The notes: generated by a model not told the origin, from the letters alone. A stretch of DNA of 64,000 nucleotides from Haloplanus rubicundus (GCF_003342675.1 NZ_CP031148.1:248001-312000); one strand, 5' to 3'; positions 25,033 to 34,420 are shown, numbered from the stretch's first letter. A program made the numbers and translations.

Positions 25033-27006
25033 ATGGAGTTTACGGCCATCCCGGGCGTCGGCGAGAAGACGGCGGCGGCGCTCGCCGACCTCGACGATCC
25101 GGAACGGGCGCTCCGGGACGGCGACGTGGCGGCGCTCTCGCGGGCGCCAGGGATCTCCGCCGGCCGCGCCGCCGCCATCGCCCGCGCGGCCGTCCGCCAC
25201 GAACACGGCGCCGAGGGCGACTTCCTCGCGACCGACCGCGCCCGCGACGTCTTCGAGTCCGTCCTCTCGCTCCTGCAGGAGCGGACGGTCACCGACTACG
25301 CCGCCCGGCGGGTGGAGACGTTCGTCCCGACGGGCGCCGAGTCGCGCATCGCGGAGGTGCGCGAACTCGTCGAGCGGGCGCGGAGCCGCGAGGTGGACGA
25401 CGAAACGCTCGACGCGCTGACCGACGTGAAGCCGCTCGCGGACCCGCCGACGAGGCGGGTCCGCGACCGCTGTCTCGCGACGACCGACGCGGAGACGTAC
25501 GCCGAAGCGTCCGACACGATACCGGAGCTCTCGGTCGAGGTGGTCGACGACGCCCGCGGGCTGGCGGAGCTCGCGCGGTCGTACGCGACGGTGATCGCCC
25601 TCGACGAGTCCTTCGCCGGCGTCGACGTGGCCGGCGACGTGCGGGTGCGCCCCGACGCCCTCGATCACCCCGCCGAGGTGGTGCCCGAACGCCTCCTCAG
25701 CTTCTTCGCCGCCAACCGCGAGTCCCTGCTCGCGGCCGCTCGCGTCCACGAGACGGCCGACATGGACCCGCCCTGTGACCTCGACGCCCTCCGGGACGCC
25801 CTGGACCGCCTCGACGACGACGGCACGCCCGTCGGCGACGACGAACTCGACCGGCTCACCGTCGCGGTCGACGACCTGGACGCCGCCGTCGGGACGGCCG
25901 AATCCGTCGCCAACGACCACCTCCGGGAGGTGATCCGGGAGCGGGACGTGACCATCGAGGGGACGGACTTCCTCTCCCTGGTCGAACAGGGCGCCCGCGT
26001 CGACGCCCTGCTCTCGCGGGAACTCGCCGACGAGTTCGACCGCGCCGTCGAGAAGGCCCGCGACCATCTGGTCGGCAGCCTCGACCTCGGCGACGAGGCA
26101 GACCTCGCGGAGCGGGCCTTCGGGGACGACCCCACCTTCCCCGTCGAGCACGATGCGGAGGCCGTCTCCCGGCTCCGGACCGAACTGAAGGCCGCCCGCG
26201 ACCGCCGGGCGGCGCGGCTCAAGGCCGATCTGGCGACCGATCTGGGCGCGCTCCGCGACCCGGCCGACGACCTGGTGCGGGCGGCGCTCGAACGCGACGT
26301 GGAACTCGCGCTCGCGCGCTTCGCCGACGACTTCGACTGCACGCTCCCCGACGTCGGGGCGGACGTGACGGGCGTCGCCGTCGAGGGCGGGCGCTCGCCC
26401 CTGCTGGACGTGGCGTTCGAGGACGTGGAACCCGTCGACTACGCCGTCTCGGGCGTGACGCTCCTCTCGGGCGTCAACAGCGGCGGCAAGACCTCCACGC
26501 TCGACCTGCTGGCGCTGGTGACGATCCTCGCGCACATGGGGCTTCCCGTCCCCGCGGAGTCGGCGCGGGTCGAACGCGTCTCCGAACTCCACTACTACGC
26601 CAAGAGTCAGGGGACCCTCGACGCGGGGGCGTTCGAGGCGACGCTCCGGGACTTCGCCGACCTCGCCCGCGGCACGGACTCGCGGCTCGTCCTCGTCGAC
26701 GAACTGGAGAGCATCACGGAGCCGGGCGCGAGCGCGAAGATCATCGCCGGCATCCTCGAGTCGCTCGACGGGCAGGCGGTGACGGCGGTGTTCGTCTCCC
26801 ACCTCGCGGGCGAGATTCGGGACGCCGCGGGGGTCGACGTGGCCGTCGACGGCATCGAGGCCGTGGGGCTAGTGGACGGCGAACTCCGGGTGAACCGCTC
26901 GCCGGTGACCGACCACCTCGCCCGGTCGACGCCCGAACTCATCGTCGAGAAGCTGGCGGGGGAGGGAGACGGGGAGTTCTACGGCCGCCTGCTGGAGAAG
27001 TTCTGA
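25033..27006 (+). CDS. MutS-related ATPase with N-terminal helix-hairpin-helix
   Basis: 657-residue protein of the MutS family found in haloarchaea besides MutS1. Residues 1-55 are HhH-like (IPGVGEKTAAAL, APGISAGRAAAI); a long helical lever region follows (about 60-460), then a MutS ATPase domain with Walker A GVNSGGKTSTLDL, LVLVDELESITEPG (Walker B) and AVFVSHLAGEI. The mismatch-binding domain I and a Smr nuclease domain are absent, so it is nearer MutS4/5- or MutS2-like proteins that act on branched DNA than a mismatch sensor. Precise role is unknown; recombination or junction processing is the likeliest. Confidence 0.82.
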   Translation: MEFTAIPGVGEKTAAALADLDDPERALRDGDVAALSRAPGISAGRAAAIARAAVRHEHGAEGDFLATDRARDVFESVLSLLQERTVTDYAARRVETFVPTGAESRIAEVRELVERARSREVDDETLDALTDVKPLADPPTRRVRDRCLATTDAETYAEASDTIPELSVEVVDDARGLAELARSYATVIALDESFAGVDVAGDVRVRPDALDHPAEVVPERLLSFFAANRESLLAAARVHETADMDPPCDLDALRDALDRLDDDGTPVGDDELDRLTVAVDDLDAAVGTAESVANDHLREVIRERDVTIEGTDFLSLVEQGARVDALLSRELADEFDRAVEKARDHLVGSLDLGDEADLAERAFGDDPTFPVEHDAEAVSRLRTELKAARDRRAARLKADLATDLGALRDPADDLVRAALERDVELALARFADDFDCTLPDVGADVTGVAVEGGRSPLLDVAFEDVEPVDYAVSGVTLLSGVNSGGKTSTLDLLALVTILAHMGLPVPAESARVERVSELHYYAKSQGTLDAGAFEATLRDFADLARGTDSRLVLVDELESITEPGASAKIIAGILESLDGQAVTAVFVSHLAGEIRDAAGVDVAVDGIEAVGLVDGELRVNRSPVTDHLARSTPELIVEKLAGEGDGEFYGRLLEKF

Positions 27007-27044
27007 CCCGTAGGTATAGGACGCCGGTGGCCGAACGCCGACAC

Positions 27045-27419
27045 ATGGCACCGACCTTTCAGGTGTTCGAGGACGCCGCCGGGGAGTGGCGCTGGCGCTT
27101 CGTCGCGGCGAACGGGGAGATCATCGCCGACGGCGGCGAGGGCTACGTCTCGAAGCGCAACGCGCGGGAGGCGGCCGAACGGGTGCGGGCCGCCGCCCCC
27201 GACGCGGACGTACTCGACGTCGACGACGCCGCGTTCGAGGTGTACGAGGACCGGGCGGGCGAGTGGCGGTGGCGGCTCCGCCACCGAAACGGCGAAATCG
27301 TCGCCGACGGCGGCGAGGGCTACGCCTCGCGGCGCGGCGCCCGCGAGGCCGTCGGCCGGGTCAAGCAGCGAGCGGACGGAGCAGCGGTGGAGACGGAGGC
27401 GGACGACGGGGGCGCGTGA
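27045..27419 (+). CDS. Tandem DUF1508 (YegP-like) protein
   Basis: 124 residues made of two ~48-residue repeats: FQVFEDAAGEWRWRFVAANG...GEGYVSKRNAREAAERVR and FEVYEDRAGEWRWRLRHRNG...GEGYASRRGAREAVGRVK. This is the duplicated DUF1508 fold (HVO_2922 type). ATG at 27045 (MAPTFQVFED) is preferred to the GTG at 27027. Function unknown. It sits between the MutS-like gene and orc1/cdc6 on the same strand. Confidence 0.8.
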   Translation: MAPTFQVFEDAAGEWRWRFVAANGEIIADGGEGYVSKRNAREAAERVRAAAPDADVLDVDDAAFEVYEDRAGEWRWRLRHRNGEIVADGGEGYASRRGAREAVGRVKQRADGAAVETEADDGGA

Positions 27420-27491
27420 CCGGCCGCCGTCAGACGGTCGTCGTGCGGCGCGCGACAAGGGTTAAGTGGTCACGTGAGCGAGGTGAAAGTG

Positions 27492-28616
27492 ATGACAGAG
27501 GACCCGGAGGAGGGGATGCTGTCGTGGGACGAGTCGGTCTTTCGTGACGAACACGTCTTCGAAATCGACTACGTTCCCGAGACGTTCGACCACCGGGAGA
27601 CGCAACTGGAGAACCTGAAATACGCCCTCCGCCCGGCGGTCCGTGGCTCCCGCCCGCTCAACACGATGGTCCGCGGCCCGCCGGGAACGGGCAAGACCAC
27701 GGCCGTCCTGAAGCTGTTCGGCGAGCTAACGGGACAGCCCGGCGTGCGGACGGTTCGGGTCAACTGCCAACTGGATTCGACCCGCTACGCCGTCTTCTCC
27801 CGCGTCTTCGAGAACGTCTTCGACTACGAACCCCCCTCCTCGGGCATCTCCTTCAAGAAGCTGTTCGGGCAGATCACCGACCGCCTCGTCGACGACGACG
27901 AAGTGCTCGTGGTCGCGCTCGACGACGTGAACTACCTGTTCTACGAGAACGAGGCGTCCGATACCCTCTACTCGCTGTTGCGCGCCCACGAGGGATCGGC
28001 GGGGGTTCGGATCGGCGTCATCGTCGTCTCCTCTGACCTGAGTCTGGACATCATGGAGGAACTCGACGGCCGGGTCCAGAGCGTCTTCCGGCCGGAGGAG
28101 GTGTACTTCCCCGTCTACGACGCCGACGAAATCGTCGACATCCTGGGAGAGCGGGTGGACCGCGGGTTCCACGACGGCGTGATCGGGCCACAGGAACTCG
28201 ACCGCGTCGCCGAACTGACCGCCGAGAGCGGCGACCTCCGGGTCGGCATCGACCTGTTGCGGCGGGCGGGACTCAACGCCGAGATGCGCGCGAGTCGGAC
28301 GATCAGCGTCGACGACGTGGAGACGGCGTACGACAAGTCGAAGTACGTCCACCTCTCGCGGTGTCTGCGCGAACTCACGGAGTCGGAGCGGGCGCTGGTG
28401 GAGACCATCGCCGAACACGACGGCGAACAGGCCGGAACGGTGTACGAGGCGTTCCACGAGTCGACGGACCTCGGCTACACGCGCTATACGGAGATCGTCA
28501 ACAAACTCGATCAGTTGGGCGTCATCGAGGCCGACTACGCCGACGTGGAGGGGCGGGGGCGCTCGCGGTCGCTCACGCTCTCCTACGACGCCGACGCGGT
28601 GTTGGATCGGCTGTAG
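27492..28616 (+). CDS. Orc1/Cdc6-type replication initiator
   Basis: AAA+ initiator that binds replication origins and loads MCM. Walker A RGPPGTGKTT, Walker B VVALDDVNYL, a sensor-1 region (IVVSSDLSL) and the sensor-2 region DLRVGIDLLRRAG are seen; the C-terminal ~90 residues form the winged helix (about 295-374). ATG at 27492 lies ~28 bases after GTTAAG, a plausible TATA box; the GTG at 27474 is in frame but less likely. The flanking gaps are only ~70-105 bases and lack visible long origin-recognition repeats, so I do not call an origin. Confidence 0.9.
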   Translation: MTEDPEEGMLSWDESVFRDEHVFEIDYVPETFDHRETQLENLKYALRPAVRGSRPLNTMVRGPPGTGKTTAVLKLFGELTGQPGVRTVRVNCQLDSTRYAVFSRVFENVFDYEPPSSGISFKKLFGQITDRLVDDDEVLVVALDDVNYLFYENEASDTLYSLLRAHEGSAGVRIGVIVVSSDLSLDIMEELDGRVQSVFRPEEVYFPVYDADEIVDILGERVDRGFHDGVIGPQELDRVAELTAESGDLRVGIDLLRRAGLNAEMRASRTISVDDVETAYDKSKYVHLSRCLRELTESERALVETIAEHDGEQAGTVYEAFHESTDLGYTRYTEIVNKLDQLGVIEADYADVEGRGRSRSLTLSYDADAVLDRL

Positions 28617-28721
28617 GCCACGTCGTCGACGGAACGTGAGCGTGACGCGGGTGAGGTCGTCGACTGGAGCGAGACGGTCGACGTTCGTGTGACTCATGGG
28701 GCTACGGTGAGTGGGAGTCGT

Positions 28722-29495
28722 ATGGAAGACGGGGCAAACCGGAAAACGGCTACTGCCGATTCGTTCGGCGCGAGCGCCGACGGGTATCTGAGTAGTACCA
28801 CCCACCGGGAAGGGGCAGACCTCGAACGACTGGCCTCCTGGTGTGACGAGGCGTCGTGGGCACTCGACGTCGCAACGGGCGCCGGCCACACTGCAGGAGC
28901 GCTCGTGGACACGGGCGTCCCGAACGTCGTCGCCGCGGACGCATCCCACTCGATGGTTGCCACGAGCGTCGACTCGTTTCCCGGTGTCGCGGGCGTCGTC
29001 GCCGATGCCGAACGACTCCCGTTCCCAGCGGAGACGTTCGACGCTGTGACGTGTCGAATTGCGGCACATCACTTCCCGGACCCCGAAACGTTCCTCGACG
29101 AAGTGAGCCGAGTGCTTCGTCCGGGGGGCGTCTTCGCGTTCGAGGACAACGTCGTCCCGGACGACGACACGCTCGGTTCGTTCCTCAATCGCGTCGAGGA
29201 GATGCGTGATCCGACGCACGTCGAATCGTACAGGACGTCGACGTGGCACCGGTGGATGGAGAACACCGGATTCGCCGTAGCGGAGACGGCGCATCTCGTG
29301 AAGCGACTGGACGTCCAGGCGTGGATCGACCGAATACACTCACTCGATGCCGAAGAGGGAGCGCGCGTTCGGCGGACTTTGGCGGAGGCTCCCGAACCGG
29401 TACTCGATTTCTTCGACGTCAGGTTCGAGGACGGTGCAGTCGGATCGTTCGGCAGTCCGAAGGCACTGATTCGGGCACCAAAACCCTCCGAATGA
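28722..29495 (+). CDS. Class I SAM-dependent methyltransferase (UbiE-like)
   Basis: 257-residue methyltransferase with ALDVATGAGHTAGAL (motif I), VVAADASHSMV (motif II acidic end), AERLPFPAETFDAVTCRIA and VLRPGGVFAFEDNV, the order of UbiE/MenG-type small-molecule methyltransferases. Substrate unknown. ATG at 28722 (MEDGANRKTATADSFG) is preferred; a GTG at 28689 is possible. Monocistronic by position; it borders the metabolic island that begins with the next regulator. Confidence 0.85.
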   Translation: MEDGANRKTATADSFGASADGYLSSTTHREGADLERLASWCDEASWALDVATGAGHTAGALVDTGVPNVVAADASHSMVATSVDSFPGVAGVVADAERLPFPAETFDAVTCRIAAHHFPDPETFLDEVSRVLRPGGVFAFEDNVVPDDDTLGSFLNRVEEMRDPTHVESYRTSTWHRWMENTGFAVAETAHLVKRLDVQAWIDRIHSLDAEEGARVRRTLAEAPEPVLDFFDVRFEDGAVGSFGSPKALIRAPKPSE

Positions 29496-29578
29496 ACGCG
29501 GCGCGTTCCGAACGACGATCCGCCGTGATGTCCACGGACGTACGCAGGAACGGCGGGAGGGTCGTTCGTGACAGGTAT

Positions 29579-29600
29579 CCATATAAAAGGTTATATTCGG
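29579..29600 (+). promoter_or_regulatory. TATA-rich promoter of the HTH_10 gene at 29692
   Basis: CATATAAAAGGTTATATTC is the only AT-rich block in the 196-base gap; it predicts a 5' leader of about 65-80 bases. The rest of the gap shows nothing else. Confidence 0.45.
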
Positions 29601-29691
29601 GTCGCGGTAACGTCCGCTCTACGGCCGGTGGTGATCTAGCATTCTCCGAATCGAGTTCCGCACGGTCGCATCCGGGGTCGTGAGGGACCTC

Positions 29692-30360
29692 ATGGAACGG
29701 ATTCCGGACGGCGAACGCATCGAGTTCGAGAACGCGTTCTACGCCGACGAGGGCAACTGGATCGAGTCGCTCCTCGTCACGGCCCGCTCCCCGTTCGATC
29801 CGGAGTCGGTGGTCGGGGAGCTCTCGCGTGTCGAGCTATTTCACCACGAACGGGTGTCGGACAGCTCGGTGGACCACGCGAGTTACCGGCTGACCGTCGT
29901 CGCTCAGGAGCCGTATCCCTTTCTCCTCGGCGTCATCCTGCGTGGAACGGCGATACCCAACCGACTCCAGCTTCACGACAGCTCCTTCGACGGGGTCGTC
30001 ACCGTCAAGGAGTGGGAAACGTTTCGGGCGCTCGCGGAACGGATCGAAGAACAGTTCGGGCAGTTCGAGCTGTTGCGGGTCAATCAGGTCGAAACCACCG
30101 GCGAACCGTTCGGAAGCGGACAACTCGGGCGTGTCCTACGGAACGAGCTCTCGCAGGAACAGCTTACGACGCTGCAAACCGCTCACAGACTCGGCTACTT
30201 CGACGTGCCACGACGGGCATCCGCGGAAGATATCGCCACGGAACTCGGCATCGCGCAGTCGACGCTCAGCGAACGGCTCCGACTCGCGGAGAATCGACTG
30301 TTCGACCTCGTTTTCTCGGGATCGGAGAGCGACCCGGCCGGCGACGCCGACGAGGGATAA
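29692..30360 (+). CDS. HTH_10 (bacterio-opsin activator-like) regulator at the island boundary
   Basis: 222-residue regulator: an N-terminal alpha/beta region starting MERIPDGERIEFENAFY and a C-terminal HTH_10 (LSQEQLTTLQTAHRLGYFDVPR, then DIATELGIAQSTLSERLRLAE). GTG at 29680 is an alternative start. It lies 177 bases before the ABC importer operon in the same direction, so control of that operon is a reasonable inference. It has the same architecture as the gene at 9166 but clearly different sequence. Confidence 0.8.
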   Translation: MERIPDGERIEFENAFYADEGNWIESLLVTARSPFDPESVVGELSRVELFHHERVSDSSVDHASYRLTVVAQEPYPFLLGVILRGTAIPNRLQLHDSSFDGVVTVKEWETFRALAERIEEQFGQFELLRVNQVETTGEPFGSGQLGRVLRNELSQEQLTTLQTAHRLGYFDVPRRASAEDIATELGIAQSTLSERLRLAENRLFDLVFSGSESDPAGDADEG

Positions 30361-30537
30361 CGCCACCACGTTCGCGCCGCTCGCACGGACGGGTATCGAA
30401 GCGGCGGACGATACCGGTGGACGGGTGCTGGCTCGGTCGGACGCCACGCTCTGCGGCAGGGGGGTAATAAAAGATGATGTGCATTGGAGGCCATCGGGGA
30501 CAGGTTGAGGCTGATACCGTCGAGATGAGCACCTGGA
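30361..30537 (+). promoter_or_regulatory. Promoter region of the ABC importer operon
   Basis: GGTAATAAAAGATG at about 30462-30475 contains a TATA-like AATAAAA; transcription would start near 30495-30500 and leave a leader of ~40 bases before ATG 30538. No small gene or hairpin supported. Confidence 0.4.
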
Positions 30538-32496
30538 ATGTCACAGGACAAGCCATACGAGATGGAGCGGGGAACGACCGGGAACGTATCGCGACGACGG
30601 TTCGTGCGGATCGCGGGCGTGGCGGGCGCCGCTGGGCTGGCGGGATGTGGTGGTGAAGGCGGCGACGGCGGTGACGGCGGCGACGGCGGCGACGGCGGCG
30701 ATGGCGGTGGCGGTGACGGCGGCGGAGAATCCATCGAGACGCGGTTCTGGGACGAGTGGCCGGTCGAGACGAAAGGCGTCGACGTCAACGACGAGGCGAT
30801 CCAGTTCGAGTACACCGCCGTCGAGGGACAGTCGGTCCCCGAAGTCGACACCCACTTCGCGCAGGCGGAGACCCCGTGGATGCGCGAGTTCGCGTTGCAG
30901 GTCCAGCAGTCGTTCAACGACATCGGCGTTCCGGTGAACCTGATCACCGTCCAGCCGAGCACCCGGTACGGCGAGTTCTGGCGAGCCGACATCGGGCACC
31001 CGGTGCCGGTGACGATGAACCTCCACGGGCCGGACCCCCAGCGTGGGCTCGACCCGAACCCGTTCCTCATGCGTGCGCACCCGGAGACGGGCGGAAACTA
31101 CTACAACTACAAGAACGACGAGGTCACGGAACTCCTCGACGAACAGGCCCAGACGATCGGCGACGTGGAAGCGCGGGCCGAGATCTGTCAGGAGATCCAG
31201 CGCAAGCTCAGTCAGGACGCCTACCTCATCGCGGCGAACTTCCCGGAGGTCATCACGGTCGCGAACACCGCGAACTGGGAAGGGTACGTCCCGACGCCGG
31301 GCAACGGGACGACCCGGGACTCGTTCATCTGGACGCAGGTGAACCTCCAGCCGCAGGGTGACTCGACGACCTGGGTCAAGGGCGTCACCTCGGGGATGCA
31401 GGGGACGAACCTCCCGTTCTCCAGCGGCGGTCAGGAGGAGAAGCGCCTCCTCAACGTCTACGACGGGCTGTTCGACGCCTCGCCGGAGCTCGAGATCGTC
31501 CCGGCACTGGCGACGAACGCCGACGTCGTCGACGACACGACCGTCGAGATGGACCTCCGTGAGGGCGTCGAGTGGCACGACGGGGAGTCGTTCGGCCCGG
31601 ACGACGTCAAGTTCAGCGTCGAGATGTACAAGGAGAACAACGCGCCCCAGCAGGGGGCGTTCGTCCGGACGATCGACAGCGTCGAGATACTGTCCGAGAG
31701 CGGCGGCGGCCGCGTCAGGTTCAACCTCACCGAGCCCGACGCAGCGTTCCTCACGCAGCGGGTCGTCCGCAGTGCCATCATGCCGAAGCACCGCTGGGAG
31801 GACGTCGACAGTCCGGCCCAGCACAACCCCGACAACCCGGTCGGTACCGGGCCGTTCTCCTTCGTCAACTGGGAACAGGGCTCCGAGCTCAGGCTCGAGA
31901 AACACGAGAACAACTGGATGTGGGACGACGACATCCGCCAGGAACTCCTCGGCGACTACTTCGTCCCCGGCGACGGCATCGACGAGATGGTCCACGTCAA
32001 CGTCGGGAACGTCTCGACGCTCATCGGCGCCATGCAGTCCGGCGATATCGACGCCATCGGGACGACCGTCTCGAACCAGCAGGCCAACCGCGCGTCCAAT
32101 GCGAGCGGCGTCGAAAAACAGACCGCACGGAACTACGTCCCCACGGACGTCCACCTCAGCCACCTCGTCCCGCTGTTCCGCGACAAGACGTTCCGCGTCG
32201 CGTTGAGTCACGCCTTCGACAAGGAAGGGTTCGTCGAGAACACGCTCGGCGGACGCGGTGAGGCGATCCAGGGGCAGAACCTGCTCACCCCGCTGCTGAC
32301 GCCGTTCTACGGCGAGACGGAGCCGTACGAGTACAACGTCGACCGAGCCCGGCAACTGCTCCGCCAGGGCGGGTACACCTTCGACAACAACGACATGCTG
32401 GTCTGGCCCGAGGGCGACGCCTGGGACGCGTTCGCCGAGCGCGTCGAAAACGGACACGCCACCCGCTCAGAGCTCGAACAGTCGGACTTCTCGTAA
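30538..32496 (+). CDS. Family-5 ABC substrate-binding lipoprotein with permuted domain order
   Basis: 652 residues. Tat lipoprotein signal with RRR at 19-21 and lipobox GLAGC ending at Cys37, then a Gly/Asp linker (38-64). Residues ~85-275 match the part normally at the C-terminus of SBP_bac_5 proteins such as DppA: MREFALQVQQSFNDIGVPV, the NYYNYKNDEVTELLDEQAQ stretch and EIQRKLSQDA. Residues ~276-640 match the normal N-terminal and middle parts: NVYDGLFDASPEL, LREGVEWHDG, NPVGTGPF and YNVDRARQLLRQGGY. So the chain looks circularly permuted, ending where the family usually continues. Ligand unknown; annotation as peptide/nickel binding would be by family only. First gene of the importer operon. 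Confidence 0.85.
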   Translation: MSQDKPYEMERGTTGNVSRRRFVRIAGVAGAAGLAGCGGEGGDGGDGGDGGDGGDGGGGDGGGESIETRFWDEWPVETKGVDVNDEAIQFEYTAVEGQSVPEVDTHFAQAETPWMREFALQVQQSFNDIGVPVNLITVQPSTRYGEFWRADIGHPVPVTMNLHGPDPQRGLDPNPFLMRAHPETGGNYYNYKNDEVTELLDEQAQTIGDVEARAEICQEIQRKLSQDAYLIAANFPEVITVANTANWEGYVPTPGNGTTRDSFIWTQVNLQPQGDSTTWVKGVTSGMQGTNLPFSSGGQEEKRLLNVYDGLFDASPELEIVPALATNADVVDDTTVEMDLREGVEWHDGESFGPDDVKFSVEMYKENNAPQQGAFVRTIDSVEILSESGGGRVRFNLTEPDAAFLTQRVVRSAIMPKHRWEDVDSPAQHNPDNPVGTGPFSFVNWEQGSELRLEKHENNWMWDDDIRQELLGDYFVPGDGIDEMVHVNVGNVSTLIGAMQSGDIDAIGTTVSNQQANRASNASGVEKQTARNYVPTDVHLSHLVPLFRDKTFRVALSHAFDKEGFVENTLGGRGEAIQGQNLLTPLLTPFYGETEPYEYNVDRARQLLRQGGYTFDNNDMLVWPEGDAWDAFAERVENGHATRSELEQSDFS

Positions 32497-32516
32497 GACG
32501 GTCACCACGATTCCAA

Positions 32517-33500
32517 ATGAGCTTTCGACGCTTCCTGTTAAAACGAACGGTGATCGCGGCGTTGCTGACGCTGATAGCGGTCAGTGTCATCTTCGTCACC
32601 CTGCGGCTGTTACCCTCGGACCCGTTCAGCGGACTCGTCGCATCCGGATCGCTCACGGCGGAGCAAGTGGAACGGGTTCGCGCGATGTACGGGCTGGACG
32701 AACCGATCTACGTCCAGTACCTGAAGTACGTTCAGAACCTGTTCACGTTCCAGTTCGGAATCTCGCTCACCCAGCAGCGACCGGTCGGGGAGATCATCAT
32801 TCCGGCGCTGATGAACACCATGGTGCTGCTGTTGCCCGCACTCGTCGTGACGGCAATCGTCAGCTCGGTCGCCGGCATGTACGCGGGGTGGAACCGCGGG
32901 TCGTGGTTCGAGCAGTCGAGCATCGTCGCGACCACGGTTTTCCGCGCGGTCCCGATCTTCGTGACCGGGATCTTCCTGCTCATCATCTTCTCGTACGGGT
33001 TGGGCTGGCTGCCGGCGTTCGGGATGCGCAGTCCGCTGGCGAATCCGGACGGCTACCTGGAGACGTATCTCTCCGTCGACTTCCTGAAACACTACATCCT
33101 CCCGTTCACGGCGACGGTGTTGTTCTACAGCGGCGACTTCCTGATGCTCGCCCGCAACTCCGTCGTCGAGCGGAAAGGCTCGGAGTTCCTCATGCTCCAC
33201 CGTGCCAAGGGTCTGTCGGACATGGAGCAACTCGGTCGCGCCGGGCGGAATTCGTTGCTGCCGCTGGTGACGTACTTCGCACTCCGGACGGGGATGCTCT
33301 TCCAGGGAGTCATCACGCTGGAAGTCGTCTTCGCGTGGCCGGGCATCGGTCGCGCACTGGTCCAGGCGATCCTCAACCAGGACTACCCGACGGTGCAGGC
33401 GGCCGTGTTCATCATGGCACTTGCGGTCATCGTGATGAACCTCACGGCCGACGTGGCGTACGCGAAACTGGACCCGACCGTCGAGGCAGGTGACGTCTGA
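32517..33500 (+). CDS. ABC transporter permease (DppB/OppB type)
   Basis: 327-residue inner-membrane subunit with six hydrophobic segments. It has the N-terminal RTVIAALLTLIAVSVIFVTLR helix and GPxD-like motif LPSDPFSG typical of DppB, and the cytoplasmic coupling loop LMLHRAKGLSDMEQLGRAGRN before LLPLVTYFALRTG. It starts 20 bases after the binding protein and shares one base with the next permease (TGATG). Forms the channel with the DppC-type subunit. Confidence 0.9.
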   Translation: MSFRRFLLKRTVIAALLTLIAVSVIFVTLRLLPSDPFSGLVASGSLTAEQVERVRAMYGLDEPIYVQYLKYVQNLFTFQFGISLTQQRPVGEIIIPALMNTMVLLLPALVVTAIVSSVAGMYAGWNRGSWFEQSSIVATTVFRAVPIFVTGIFLLIIFSYGLGWLPAFGMRSPLANPDGYLETYLSVDFLKHYILPFTATVLFYSGDFLMLARNSVVERKGSEFLMLHRAKGLSDMEQLGRAGRNSLLPLVTYFALRTGMLFQGVITLEVVFAWPGIGRALVQAILNQDYPTVQAAVFIMALAVIVMNLTADVAYAKLDPTVEAGDV

Positions 33501-34420
33501 TGGCGGGGTCCACACTCGATAGCGACACCGCGAAAGATCGACTCCGCTCGGAGTTCGGACGGGCGAAACGCACGCTCAGCTACGTCCTCAAGGACAACGC
33601 GGCGAAGGTCGGCTTCGTGACCCTCGTCGGGTTCGTCTTCCTCGGCCTCTTCGGGCCGTACATCGCCCCGTACCACCCCATCGAGGACACGCTCCGACAG
33701 GGCGGGTCGATGATGCGGCTCCAGGACCCCGGCGGGAAGGCCCTGTTGGGGACGACGTCGTTCGGGAAGGACGTCCTGAGCCAGTTCCTCGCCGGTGCGC
33801 GGCCGACGCTCATCGTCGGCCTGTTCGGCGGCGTCGGAACCGGCGTGCTGGGATTCCTCGTCGGCCTCACGAGCGGCTACTTCGGCGGCCGCGTCGACGA
33901 ACTCCTGATGCGGCTGACCGACCTGACGTTCGCGCTCCCGTTCCTGCCGATGGCGCTCGTGATCCTCTCGTTCGTGACCCCGAGCGTCTGGCTGATCACC
34001 GCCGTCTTGGTCGTCTTCCTCTGGAAGATGCCCGCGCGGGTCATCCGGTCGGAGGTGATGACCGTCAAGGAGCGGACGTTCGTCAAGTCCGCCCGAGCGA
34101 GGGGTGCCGGTCACATGCGGACGATGTTCCTGCACGTGGCCCCGAACGTCTTGGGGATCGGCTTCCTCTACACCGCCTACGCCGTCGGCTGGTCGATCGT
34201 CGCCGGGGCGTCGCTGGCGTTTCTCGGCTTCGGCGATCCGACGACCACTTCGTGGGGACGGATGCTCCAGCAGGTGTTCCGCTCGGGCGCCATCCGCGTC
34301 GCGTGGTGGTGGGTGCTCCCACCCGCAATCGGTATCGGCGCCGTCACGACGTCCGTCTTCCTGGTCGGCCGGGCGTTCGAGGAGATAGTCAATCCCGACC
34401 TACAAACGGAGCAAGAATGA
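33500..34420 (+). CDS. ABC transporter permease (DppC/OppC type)
   Basis: 306 residues with six membrane segments. The periplasmic-side IAPYHPIEDTL and FGKDVLSQFLAGARPTLIVG are DppC hallmarks, followed by the coupling loop RTFVKSARARGAGHMRTMFLH. It ends with ATGA overlap into the ATPase gene, so the operon is tightly coupled. The C-terminal tail EEIVNPDLQTEQE replaces the common RDALDPR ending. Confidence 0.9.
   Translation: MAGSTLDSDTAKDRLRSEFGRAKRTLSYVLKDNAAKVGFVTLVGFVFLGLFGPYIAPYHPIEDTLRQGGSMMRLQDPGGKALLGTTSFGKDVLSQFLAGARPTLIVGLFGGVGTGVLGFLVGLTSGYFGGRVDELLMRLTDLTFALPFLPMALVILSFVTPSVWLITAVLVVFLWKMPARVIRSEVMTVKERTFVKSARARGAGHMRTMFLHVAPNVLGIGFLYTAYAVGWSIVAGASLAFLGFGDPTTTSWGRMLQQVFRSGAIRVAWWWVLPPAIGIGAVTTSVFLVGRAFEEIVNPDLQTEQE

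Noticed and set aside
24016-26802. Very long open frame (over 900 codons) on the minus strand across znuB and the MutS-like gene
   Set aside because: It is the antisense shadow of two well-supported genes. The GC-rich sequence lacks stops, and its translation has no recognisable motif.
27420-28721. Replication origin next to orc1/cdc6
   Set aside because: The flanking gaps are short and contain no visible long inverted origin-recognition repeats or AT-rich unwinding region.
30538-32496. Two broken binding-protein genes fused by chance deletion
   Set aside because: Each family segment is present once and together they cover one whole protein. The operon and signal peptide are intact, so a functional permuted protein is more likely.
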